A stretch of DNA of 64,000 nucleotides. It comes from Endothia cerciana (Eukaryota > Ascomycota > Sordariomycetes > Diaporthales > Cryphonectriaceae). A program made the position numbers and the translations under genes. Positions 21,325 to 31,511 of this stretch are shown piece by piece. The stretch lies in NCBI GenBank assembly GCA_026119935.1, contig JALRMH010000004.1, positions 1,178,001-1,242,000 on the forward strand. Direction: 5' to 3'. The notes below the pieces were generated by a model, which worked only from the letters and a program-made list of their open reading frames with translations, made no database searches and had not been told where the DNA came from. Numbering within the stretch: position 1 is the first letter of the stretch; every line of letters starts with the position of its first letter.

Positions 21325-22179
21325 TCACCTCGCGACATGATCCCGGCTCCAGGCAATGTCTAGGTCGCGGCCTCTCTTTCCTGTCGCGTTGTTCTCCTCC
21401 AGCGGCCCTTCCTTCGCAGCAGGTGACCCGGCTTCATCACCAGCATCAGACACGACAGGGCCCCCCTCCGCCACGAGAGTGACAGCACAACTCCCCTGCC
21501 TCTCCCCATCAGCCGCCATCGGCGTCCGGCTCTGCGCCCGCGGCGGCACGCTCAGCCCCCCGGGGCGCAGCGAGCTGTAGCTCGACTTGATGGAGATGCT
21601 CCCGAGCAGGCTCGACATCTCGGCGGCAAAGGTGCTCGAGATGGACGGCTCGGGTTGCTGCCGCACCACGTGGTGGTTGTTGTCGTCCCACATCGCTGCC
21701 ACGGCGGCCGGGCTGCGGTCGTCGGTGTCGTCGAAGATGAGACCCTGCCAGACGATCGCCGGGGGGCGGGACGGGGTGTTCACGGCGCTCTTCTCGGGGT
21801 CCCAGGGCGCCATGCTGGTGGTGGTGCCGGGCTGGCGGGCCGATAGAGGCAAGGAGACGCCAGTTGCGACGCGGCACGGCGAGGGCATCACGGGTCGGAG
21901 CGTGACGTGGCGTGGCGGCATGGGCTGGGGTGTTGGTGTTGAGAGGCTGCTCGGGGCTCGTTTGGGGACTGGTCTGGATCGTGGATGGTGTCGGCGTCGG
22001 ATTGGGAAGAGGATCAAGAAGAGAGAGATCAGGACGAGGGCCGCCCCGCCGAGGACGCCCCCGATGATGATGTGTCTGGAATCGGCAGTTGTGAATCTCC
22101 TCATTAGCTGTTGGGGTGCCGAGCCTGAGGATAGTGATGTTGTGCTGCGGAGGACGGGGTGTATGACCGTCGCGGTCAT
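21325..22179 (-). CDS. Single-pass membrane protein with Ser/Pro-rich cytoplasmic tail, unknown
   Basis: Single open frame of 284 residues. About 35 polar residues are followed by one membrane segment (HIIIGGVLGGAALVLISLF) that ends in a basic stop-transfer cluster (PIRRRHHPRSR), suggesting an outside-N, inside-C topology. The remaining 220 residues are Pro/Ser/Thr-rich and low in order, with SYSSLRPGGLSVPPRAQSR and an acidic end. The layout resembles the transmembrane and tail half of Mid2/Wsc-like or 'SKG6-like' fungal proteins, but the extracellular part is too short. An upstream exon with a signal peptide may be missing. Function unknown. Confidence 0.5.
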   Translation of the reverse strand: MTATVIHPVLRSTTSLSSGSAPQQLMRRFTTADSRHIIIGGVLGGAALVLISLFLILFPIRRRHHPRSRPVPKRAPSSLSTPTPQPMPPRHVTLRPVMPSPCRVATGVSLPLSARQPGTTTSMAPWDPEKSAVNTPSRPPAIVWQGLIFDDTDDRSPAAVAAMWDDNNHHVVRQQPEPSISSTFAAEMSSLLGSISIKSSYSSLRPGGLSVPPRAQSRTPMAADGERQGSCAVTLVAEGGPVVSDAGDEAGSPAAKEGPLEENNATGKRGRDLDIAWSRDHVAR

Positions 22180-22998
22180 GCTCGGTAGCAGCTCTCAGAG
22201 GGCGTAGGTGAGAATTATCCTCTTAGACATACGATAGACTCATCACAATCGGTTCAAAGTGACAAAAACTCGATCAATAAGCATGGCCTTGACGCCGACG
22301 CCCAGCAAAGGTGTGCAGGACCGCCCTCATCAGCTGCACAAGGCAAAGGGCCAGCGCGGGTCCCGGGAAAGAAGACAACATATTGAGAGAGTGGCCAGGA
22401 AATATCACACACTAGATGAGTGATCTCGTCCTGGGAAAGGAAAGCCTGAGATGTGTGGCCGGATACCTGCGTCTGTGGGGTCGATATTTCCTCATCCTCC
22501 ACCGGGGTTGGTTTGTCCTTTTCAAATGTTGGCGGGATGTCTCATGGCAACGGAGATTGGCAGCAAACGAAACACAGGTCTTTGACGGGGCGGATGTGAT
22601 CGATAAAGAAACGTGCTGCAAGAAGCCGCCGGGGAGTGATTGTAGGATGGTTGCACAATACCAGCTGGAGAGGCGGGAACAGTTCGTAGCGCATTCTGGC
22701 CGCACACCACCAGCCATTGAAGTATAGTAGGAAAAGGCTAAAGCCCAAAAATAGGTGTTCAGCTAGAAGACATCCGGAACTTGTCGTAAAGGCAGCATTG
22801 CCAAACCAGGCCCAGACCCGTCAGAGCCCGAGAGTATCGATCGCGCACACTCACATCTCAAGCAAGATCCCGGTCCGGCTCCCACGTCCAAAACCGATGA
22901 TAACCTTGCCATACACGCGCTGCCCTTTTCACATCATTCGCACTGCCAGCTCTCCACGATCGATCTCGAGTCAAACTTCCTTCCCTTCTCTGCGCCGA
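22180..22998. other. Intergenic region; no supported gene
   Basis: Overlapping short frames at 22412-22748 on both strands show no domain or signal peptide. It contains the promoter of the 22179 gene and the 3' flank of the gene ending at 22999. Confidence 0.45.
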
Positions 22999-23870
22999 CT
23001 ACTTCTCCAAGATCCTTCGGATGACGATCGGCTTTTTGGGATCCGGAATTTGTAGCGTGATGTGTTTTCCCCCCTTGTCCTCTGACAGAGTGATGGTTGT
23101 CTTCACCTTTGGTGGTGACGGCTGGGGTTGAGGCTTGATCACCGTGTAGGATGGAACCTCTGGCACTGTGACGGTGGCTTCTTTTTTGACGGCGGGCGGT
23201 GCCGGCTTGCCGGTGTCGTGATGACTGAGCTTTCTGGGCGGTTTGGGTTCCTTGAGCGTAGTCGATGACGGAGGATTGGTCGTAGGCTTCACTGTTTCCT
23301 TTGAGTGTCAGGGCGGGAAAATCGTAGGGCAGCGTAGCTAAAGCAGTGGACGCAGTGGCGGGGTTGGGTGCGCAGCCCATGCCACTAATGGCTGTAGAAA
23401 TAGTTGCAATGGGAGCAAGAGCAGTAGCAGTGGTTTCTCTAAACATCACGTCCTCACCAGCAGTATTAGCCGACGCTGTTGCCGGCCCTGGTGTCTCAGA
23501 CGGGACATCCTTCTGCTGCCAGATTGTCGAGCCGTCTTTCGTGAATTGGTAGAACCATCCACCTGTGTCTTCAACGTCAGCAGATGGTCAACTCGTTAGA
23601 ATCATTGGAGTAGCATCACCCACCATCTTCTTGAGCCCTTGCTCGCCACCATCCGTCCCACTGAGACCCCTTCACCGGCTGCCACTGCGACCACTCCGGT
23701 GCAGGGGGTGGGGTTGGTGTGTTTTCCTTGGGTGCTTTCTCCGTTGGTGGAGGTGCAGCGGGCTTCGTCGCGGTCCTCCGATATAGTGGATAGCGGTGAA
23801 CCTTTGCGGGCGACTGGTTCCTTGGTGGCTCATACTTGGCCACTTCATACGAAGTCATCTCGCTCGGCAT
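22999..23870 (-). CDS. Pro/Lys-rich protein with a Trp-rich segment, unknown function
   Basis: Three exons, 23624-23870, 23458-23562 and 22999-23291, total 645 nt and 214 residues, frame kept at both GT-AG junctions; intron 2 has CTGAC 15 nt before its acceptor. The N-terminal half has a basic stretch (SPAKVHRYPLYRR) and Pro-rich sequence. The exon 1/2 junction reconstitutes a Trp-rich block (EWSQWQPVKGSQWDGWWRAR, then GGWFYQFTKDGSTIWQQ) that looks like a small beta-structured motif. The C-terminus is Pro/Lys-rich and ends IPDPKKPIVIRRILEK. No signal peptide or membrane helix. I do not recognise the family. The start is the first long-frame ATG after a TATA-like element at about 24190. Confidence 0.55.
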
Positions 23871-24976
23871 ATCCACGCACGAGGTTGAAACTGAGACCGG
23901 TAAAGTACCCGGCGAAGGCGTTTAATGTTTGGTGGGCGGCTGACCGGCTAGTAAAAGGCAACGGGATTATCGCGGGAAGAGCCAAGAGGGTCTCTGAGGC
24001 TGCTCTAATATAGTTCGGGTTCTCAAGTAAAGCAGGCGTGCAGAGATCGACGTTTGAAACAGTGAGGGAGACCAGATATGAAAGTATCAGGGCACTTCCC
24101 TGGCTAGCATAGGGCGGGGCGGAATCCCTTCTTGAAGGAGCTTATCGGGGGAAAGACGACACGATGATGCCGCAGGGCTGACGGGTTTTAAATAGCATGC
24201 TCGTGTAACATAAGAAACATGAGACTTTGATGGAAATCCTTCATGGTTTCAATGCTGCAAGGCGACGCCCTTGGGGTCTATAAAAAGTGCCTCTGCGAGG
24301 TGTCACTTGCAGCTCGTTCACGTCTGGACCCAGGTCGCTATGTTGGCGATTCGGACTGAGGTCCAATTGCTCGAAGTCGCCATCTGCAATCCGGCCCCGA
24401 TCGGTCAAGGTGCGCGGTGGATTTGTGCACTTTGCCTGCAAGTTGATAGTCCTGGAACGTCCGGAAGATGAAATAGCTGCCCGGCTAGTGTCCCAATCGG
24501 GGTTGATTTGGTGCATTGGGCAGCGAGTCCCGAAAACAGCTGACTTTTTGAGTTTGTTGATCCAAAGAGAACCTGAATGATCAGGTGTTGGCGATTGCTG
24601 CCTTACAGTTCTGCCCAATAAAGGCACCATGCGGTAGGCCGAAGGGTAGCCCAATTTGCAAGGGCAGGCCCTGTCCAGCGCGACACTGGCGGCCACTTGG
24701 GAACAAGGCTTCGCCGCGGTCGACCGAGGTTATATCAGTACTCATGAGGCCGTTGGGTGTCACACCTGATAGTCTGCACGTGTCCGCTTCCCTATCGTCC
24801 CGTGGTTCTGCGAAAGGCCTCTTTCCGGCACGATGCATATCTCGCAGCCCTCTCGTGAATGGATCCGCACTCTCCCTCGCTGTGAGATTGGCGTAGCAGC
24901 AAGCGTCGGTCTCGTCGCTACGCTTCCGCACATCCTCTTCGCTCTTCGTGGGCTTCGGGTAATTGGAGGCCCATCA
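23871..24976. other. Leader/promoter of the Pro/Trp-rich gene and 3' flank of the glycosyltransferase gene
   Basis: An ATG-less minus-strand frame of about 95 codons is open at roughly 24147-23857; it is either leader sequence or an unrecognised exon. Frames at 24241-24931 lack any motif. Confidence 0.4.
24186..24194 (-). promoter_or_regulatory. TATA-like element for the Pro/Trp-rich gene
   Basis: TATTTAAAA on the minus strand about 315 nt upstream of the ATG at 23870. The predicted leader contains one short uORF whose ATG lies near 24110. Confidence 0.35.
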
Positions 24977-26439
24977 TCATGCTAGAGATTCGTTCCAGGG
25001 TCGCCAATCGGGCTTTTCCATGACTTCCATGCACTTGACTAGCCCTGGTGGGCTGGGGTTCCAGTCGAACCTGGATCTCTCGTCCTGTTCCGGCCCAACC
25101 CACTTGGAAGTGTAACCTTTGAGAATCTTGATGTCCTTGCCCCGCTCGTCCGAGTACTCGAGGTTGACGCTGGGCACAACGGCGATCTTGCCATAGCCGG
25201 CATGCCATAAGTCCTTGCAGAAGAGCTGCGGCTCGCCTTGGAAGCACTCCCCTGGCTTGTTGCTCCGGAAGGATACCTCTCTGTCGAGGACGGGCTGGGC
25301 CGTAACGGCAACAGCGCCGTTCCAGCAGCTGAAGGCTTGGAATGGTAGATGAGCTTGGTACCTAGCTCTCGTGTCCATGTCTCTCCAGAACAGGTTCCAT
25401 GCCTGGTTGATAATCAGCAACAGGGTTCTCGGCATGCTCAGGGCCACTCACAAAGTCCCAGCTCCTATCCTCGGGAATATTGAAGAATGACTCTCCGGAA
25501 ATCGTTCTTGCGACCCAGACGTCGTAAGAGGTCGGGTTGGCCCCAACGTAGGTCCAGTCCATCGCACAAGTCATGTGAGCTCCCAGGAGCGTTTTCTGGT
25601 AGACGAGCTCCAGGATGTCCTCCATGCAGATGGCGACATCGTTGAGAAAGATAACGGTCGTATCCACGTCGTACCGCCGCGGATCATCTAGCATGGGCTG
25701 CAGGGCAAGATTTCTCAGCTTGGCCAGACCGTGGATCCTGCCACCGTCAAAATCAGCTGCCTCCGCATCTGCCTTGGGGTTTACGCTGCTGGTCGTGAAG
25801 AAATACTCGACGCCAAGCGCCTCGACCCCCCCCCGGATGCCGGCGAGCACCTCTGGCGTGCCATCATCAGAATTGCCCTCGACAACTGAAAGCACGCAGT
25901 TGTCTGGGCCAAGAAAGCTGATTGTCTCGACAATGCTGCCCAAGAGTCGCGGCAGCAGGTCGACGCATTGCGTGAGGTCGAGAGCGAAAAAGAATTTGAT
26001 GTGATCGCCTGGGTTGCCCGCAGGCGGTTTCAGGGATTCGTAGCGGGCCGAGCCTGCCGGCTCCGGGCACTCGAGCCGCTGGAAGGTCTGATCCTCCAGG
26101 TCGAAGACCGCCTGGACGTAGCGTGCCAATGACTCCCCGTTCAAGACACTCAAAGTCCCTTCTCCTCCCTCGTCCCCGCCGGCTGCCGCACCGGGAGTCT
26201 CTGCCATTGGTCTTTCGCCACCGGTGACACCTGAGATGATGTTACCTGAGCCTACGTGGTCAGTCGGATCGCCGGCATCCTCCTCACCCACCACCAACAC
26301 ACGACATACCTGGCGCTTGTAAAAGCGCGGGCGCGGGCGCGATCTTCTCTGACAAAAAGTCGCGATACCGCAAGATCATCAAGATGATGAGCATGAGCAC
26401 CGCGACCTGGCCGCCGGTGGCGATCCGTTGGCGCACCAT
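24977..26439 (-). CDS. CMT1/CAP59-type glycosyltransferase (alpha-1,3-mannosyltransferase family)
   Basis: Three exons, 26310-26439, 25452-26251 and 24977-25402, total 1356 nt, 451 residues. The N-terminus is a type II signal anchor (QVAVLMLIILMILRYRDF), so the enzyme should sit in the Golgi with a lumenal catalytic domain. The catalytic part has HIKFFFALDLTQCVDLLPRL, NCVLSVVEGNSDDGTPEVL, HGLAKLRNLALQPM, TVIFLNDVAICMEDILELV and a CAMDWTYVG block with acidic residues where metal and nucleotide sugar would bind. After the second intron comes FWRDMDTRARYQAHLPFQAF and CWNGAVAV. These match the cryptococcal CMT1/CAP59 family. In ascomycetes the products are not well defined; mannosyl transfer to wall or secreted glycans is inferred. 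Confidence 0.88.
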
Positions 26440-28109
26440 TGTGACTGCGGCGGACACTTGCAGGTTGTTTTACTCTCTACAGATCAACGCAGCGCAGATA
26501 ATGCGGCGAGCTCGGCGGTTATGACCGGCATCAACAGAGCTGCTAGGGAGATTGGGGATGACGACGTCTTGTTTGAAGGAGATCCACCCCCGGTGGGCCC
26601 GTGGTGTTATTGACTGTGGCTTGGTGAACTGCCGCCTTTCCGAAGGTAGACCTTGTTGGGGTCGTTCCAACCTCTCGCACGTCACATGTGTTCTTGAAGG
26701 CGTCTTTCGGATTGGATCTCCCTGGTCAGTCGAGTGAGCGTAGAATTATGATCATAGAAGATGTCAATTCTTCCGGGCTTCTTTGTGTCTCTAAGACAGC
26801 GCTACAAGTGCAGAGGCCGCTTGTGGTGTATGTGCACTAATGAGTCTACAAAGAACATGTAGGATACAGGTCGTCGGCCATACATGGTGGTCAAAGGACG
26901 AACCAATTGGCTCCTTCCCCGTGCTTAATCTCTTTTTGTCGATCATTTAGCTCTTTCTGAGTCCCTTTGTCATCCATACCCAGGCATTTCATGGTCTAGA
27001 GATTTTGGGATTACAACTTGCAAGGTAGGTAGATGTATATAAAGCAGAAGAGATCTGGTGACCTTGGGCCATCTAGATGTTCACATACAATTTTCGAGAC
27101 CCTCTCATAGCTATTTATTCATTTGACTCGGTTCACTGTGATGAGAAGCTAGACAAACTAACCTGATAACAGTGGGCTTCTCGTAACAAGCGGTCCCGCT
27201 GTGAAGAGCCCCTTTGGCAGGGGAACTGCGATATTTACATCCAGTTGAGGTATGAAGACCGGAGATCATTATCTATTATGCTCAGTTGAAGGGCCTCAGG
27301 AATCAGATACCCAGACGTTACGATGAATGGAAGTCTATTTACAAGCGTTGGTCGTCTTTACGTACGCAAAATCTCAGGTCATGTTCACAAAAGGAGTTGT
27401 TTTGCTGAATAACGAGAGGGCCATTAATAGCTAGCGATACAGATCCTTGGCTAAGGCCAAAATTGAGGTCGAATAGAGTGGGCTAGCCTAGCTTTTTACA
27501 AAGCTTATTGTCACAAGCTTCAATGGATTATCGAGGTCGACACACAGGGAAAAGAAATTTGAGAGCGAACACTGTCAGCAATGGACTCATCTCGCCACCA
27601 GTCCCCGGCACTCTTCTCAAGGAATGAAATAGTGTGAGTGCCGTTATTTTTCTGCTCTGCTCTCAACGTCTCTCGTCCTCCCGACCTTCAAGCCGATTGG
27701 CAATCGTTACGTTGCGACAACCAAGAGTCGAGTCACGGTCTTTTTTTAACTTTATCTTTTTTTCTCCCCTTCTTTTCCTGCCTCTCTCAGACACCTGAGC
27801 TAATTGTGAGACGCCTTGTTCTTGTGTTCTCAGATCGACACCTCAGGTTCCTCTCTTCCGGTTTCATGGTCTTTCTACAAGTACTGAGTCTCCTCCGAGA
27901 TTCATTAGATGGGACTGCAAACAATAGGTTCCATTACCTTCTCCGTCCTATTTTCCCCTGAAAAGCTGCCCGGACGACGGAGCACACCTGTCACTCGCCT
28001 TCGGTGACGACCTCAAGGCGCAAGCTACTTTCCGCCGCGCTCGGGCTGCATCCTCCTTCATGTCCTCCTCACCTTTCGTTGGCTCCATCTCTGTTTGACA
28101 TTCTCCAAC
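26440..28109. other. AT-richer intergenic region between divergent genes
   Basis: About 1.7 kb with no frame showing a motif. From 26740 to 27600 it is clearly AT-richer than the flanking exons. A T-rich and CT-rich stretch near 27740-27790 lies upstream of the plus-strand gene. Confidence 0.5.
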
Positions 28110-29747
28110 ATGAGAAAGCCCTCAGAAACTACCGTCATGCTTCTCGCACTTCTGCTGCACGCCCTCTGGGTCTGCGGTTGTGCCTGCAACAGTATAACAA
28201 GACCGCCCTTGGAGCACGACATTCCATTCGTGTCCGCGGTTCTTAACTGCTACCAGGCATCAAGCCCGCAGCTTGACGATTGCTGTTCCCTGAGCGCCAC
28301 CGACTGCGATCGCGTCGGTGTATGTTTTGACTACGGTAGCTGCAGTACGGGTTGCTCAGGTCTTGGACAGTACACCGCGTCGGAAACGTTGTCATTCACT
28401 TGGTGAGTCCTGATCATTGTGTCAATTGACGGTTGTGCTGAGACTTCATATAGTGGCGGGCAGGAGATCTGCACGGGAAGCATTTCCGTCGACCAGGATT
28501 TGTCAGAGCGCTATTTTGTTCGATGCGCAAGTGCTACTCCCATTGCCGTCCCAACACCGCCAAGTACCACAGCCTCGACGACAGCCGCTCCTTCAGGACC
28601 ATACGGCACTCAAGAAGATGGTAGCTCGAGCGCAGAACCAGGGTCTCTGTCTTCAATGACTGGTAAGCAAACTGGGAAAGGCCCATCCGCTGAAGCTACA
28701 ATCTCGACGAGGGAAATAAATACTCCGCAAGAGACCGATGCATTACCACCGTCCGAAGAGGGGAGCTCTTCTTGCTATGCCATTTCTTTCGTGCACCATC
28801 AAGCTAGTGCCTTGACGTCGCCATCAGCCGTGATATCTGATGCGAGGGAATCTCGCACACTTACCACCCTTATGACGCTGACTTCGAATGAGCTCCAAGT
28901 TCTACCGTCAGGGCCGGAAACATGGCCGCCGACGTGGGCAAGCATGGCGTCTTCTGAATATCTTGCAACTACGGATCGAGGGACTCGAGCTGCTGGAAGT
29001 ACATCAGACGCTAGCTCGCCAACCATGTCCGATCCTTCATCCTCTATTGTCACGTATTTTCTTGGACTTCCCGAACCTGGCGGCACGACGATTCTCACAG
29101 CCGGTAGTGCTAATGACCCGCCGTCGATAGTCACGACTTTCTCATGGCCAGAAACCTCGTCGTTTACCCCTCCAGCCCAGGTATCTGCGACTCCCATCGC
29201 CAACCCCACGAGTGGTGATGCGCCGCTGACGACTCTGCTCCTGCAGACAGCGACAGCGCTTCCATCCCAGCCACCCGCCAGCGGTGTGACGAACACCATT
29301 GGCCCTTTCACCAGCGCCGCAGCCGCTCCCTCCCCCTCTGTGGATGCAGAGATTGGCTCCTCTACGAACTCTATGACCTCACTACACCCATCGTCCACGA
29401 AGGGGGCCACCATCGGCGGCGCGACCGCGGCACTCGTGATACTGGCGCTGCTCGTCGCCGCCGTGGTCTACTACTTGAGGCGCCGACCGGAACACTGGGG
29501 GCGGCTGAGCTTCTGGCGCCGACGGCAGAGCTGGATCCCCGCAGCCCTCTATGACCCATCCAGAGGTCGAAAGTCTTCCACGAACAGCGTCCCTAACAGC
29601 GGCGCTGGCAGCGCTTCCAGCAGCATCACCGACGTCGAGATCCAGCAGGCCACAGCGATCCGCTACTACCAAACCTCGCCGCGACAGATAGAGATGTCGC
29701 AGTCGGGTGCGAATGGTGGCGGTATCGTGCCGAGGGCGGAGCCTTGA
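28110..29747 (+). CDS. Cell-surface sensor-like protein: signal peptide, Cys-rich domain, Ser/Thr-rich stalk, TM, short tail
   Basis: Two exons, 28110-28402 and 28454-29747, total 1587 nt, 528 residues; the 51-nt intron is GT-AG. A signal peptide (TVMLLALLLHALWVCGC) precedes a domain with about twelve cysteines (CDRVGVCFDYGSCSTGCSG, CGGQEICTGS). Then comes a stalk of roughly 290 residues very rich in Ser, Thr and Pro, a likely O-mannosylated spacer. A single membrane helix (ATIGGATAALVILALLVAAV) is followed by a basic stop-transfer cluster (RRRPEHWGR) and a polar tail of about 90 residues. This is the layout of Wsc/Mid2-type wall-stress sensors and related fungal surface proteins; the Cys pattern is not a clear WSC domain. 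Role is inferred from architecture only. Confidence 0.75.
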
Positions 29748-30849
29748 TCGGGCTACTGAGGCGATCCCAGTACAGGACGTTCATGGAGAGACGATGGCTT
29801 CTAGAAGATCCCGGGGGAATAGTGGGGTTGTGATTTTGCTTTGGCTCTCTTCCCCTCTTTCTCCGATCTTGATGGCGGCATTTTTGCGGGTGCTTTTGGG
29901 ACAGCTGGGATGGTCGGGTGGCAATCTATGCGATGATTGAGCTAGCATGAGGACAGGAAGGAAAGATCAATGAAGCATCCTACAGAACTTCCCAGTCACT
30001 GAGACGACAGCTTGCGGCCGCCGTCCCATGTCTACTCTGTGGATGATGCATCCACACTACTGTAAAAGATCTGCAGTGCATGGGCGGTCCGTCCCGAGAC
30101 CTGCATGTCGACTTTTGGTAACAGGGGCCGCAAGGCAGGGAGAGGCTTGCAATATACGGGCCAAGGATTCTTAACGCCAGACCAGAGGTAGGTGATATAG
30201 TGTATAAGGTAACTAACTGATGGGAGACACTGTGACAACCCTCAGAATGATCTGTCAAGATGGATAAGCCATTATCCCTGATATAGGATCGTATATGGTG
30301 CCCCCCCCCCCCCCAAGGCCAACGGCCAACCAGATGTAAGACCATACCTCCCTCCTCGACTTGACCGCGCAGTTCAGATTTCACCAGGACGTGCATCTGA
30401 ATGCTTTGGACTCGTTTCGCACTCTTAGGACGTAGCTTCTGTCTAGAGGGACTAGGAATTTGAGGTACTCGCCCCTATCTACCTAGCACTGACGGACCGC
30501 TCTTGCTAGTGCTCGACGGCTTCACCAGACTCATGTCTGATCATCCAAAAAGGCTTCTAAGGCACACGCACCTGCCTTCTGACGTTTTAAGTTCTCATAT
30601 ACACTCATATTATCTCTAACGCCCTTGAAATGTCTTGAAAAACACAACAAAGCTACTCTATACGTCCGCTACTTCCATCTCATGCAACCGTCCAGCCCAT
30701 CACCGCATAGCATATCACCAAGCACGGCGAGACCAGGCTCCAGTCGGATTTTTGAGCCCAAGCGAGCCGCAGACGTAAGTTCCTTCTATCACACGCACAT
30801 GTACGCAATATTCCACTGCTGATACCCCACAGCCTACAATCAGCCTACC
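29748..30849. other. Intergenic region with poly-C tract and leader intron of the small membrane ORF
   Basis: A 14-nt poly-C tract lies at 30301-30314. A strong candidate intron (GTAAGT at 30775, CACAG ending at 30832, 58 nt) lies just before the ATG at 30850 and is probably a leader intron. Otherwise no supported gene. Confidence 0.45.
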
Positions 30850-31047
30850 ATGGCCGTCCTCAACCACGCCTTCCTGATCCCGGGCCTCATGGTCATCTTC
30901 CTCCTACTCTGGGCGTGGATTCCGGCCTGGTTTGTCCTTTGATGCCGCCGGCCTGCCAGCAGGAAACGCAACGACGAGGAGGCGCTCGAGCTGGGCCATG
31001 TCCCCCACCCGCAAGAATCAGAATTGTCAGAGCTGCCTACAACCTAG
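30850..31047 (+). CDS. Tiny single-pass membrane protein candidate, frame interrupted by in-frame TGA
   Basis: The ATG at 30850 has a near-ideal context (CTACCATGG) and follows a consensus leader intron at 30775-30832. The frame encodes a hydrophobic helix (FLIPGLMVIFLLLWAWIPAW) and meets TGA at 30940-30942 after 30 codons. The same frame then continues for 34 codons with a basic cluster directly after the helix (SRKRND) and an acidic, polar tail (EEALELGHVPHPQESELSEL) to a TAG at 31045-31047. Helix, stop-transfer Arg/Lys cluster and acidic tail make a coherent mini-membrane protein of about 65 residues. Options are stop-codon readthrough, a 30- or 33-nt intron (GTTTGT at 30930 to CAG at 30959 or 30962), far shorter than normal, a nonsense mutation, or chance. 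Confidence 0.4.
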
Positions 31048-31511
31048 CCAGGCAGAAAGGAAGAGTAGCAACTGCGGGAGGGGGCGGGTGTGCAGCGGGA
31101 TGATGAACCCCGTGGCGATGGGGATGAGTTCCCTTAGCAGGTTGAGAAGAATGAGCTGCTTGGGAGTTGCCGCCAACGACGGACGACGCAGGAAAGTCGA
31201 CATTGGCCTTTACAGGATAGGCACTAGGTCAGGCGCTCTGTTGCTCCCCTCTGCCTCCCGTCTCACCGACCGCCAACAACACTGGAGCGAATGGAGGCTG
31301 CCGCCAGCGCGGTCTGCAGAGGGAGAGCCGGCGATTGCCATTTCGGTTCGGCCCGTCGGAGAGTGTCTTCAGGAGGCATTTGGCATTGTCCACATTTTTT
31401 CGACCAAAATAATGTCTGCCGTCAAGCTGCAAATCAGAATTTGGTATGTTCCAACTTGCCTCAATATCGTGGTGATCGGCATCCGGGCGATGTGATCAGG
31501 TATCCGCATGT
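31048..31511. other. Spacer downstream of the small membrane ORF
   Basis: Convergent 3' flanks; one featureless frame crosses it. Nothing supported. Confidence 0.45.

Noticed and set aside
30940..30942. Selenocysteine at the in-frame TGA
   Set aside because: Ascomycetes lack the selenocysteine machinery; readthrough, mutation or a tiny intron are better readings.
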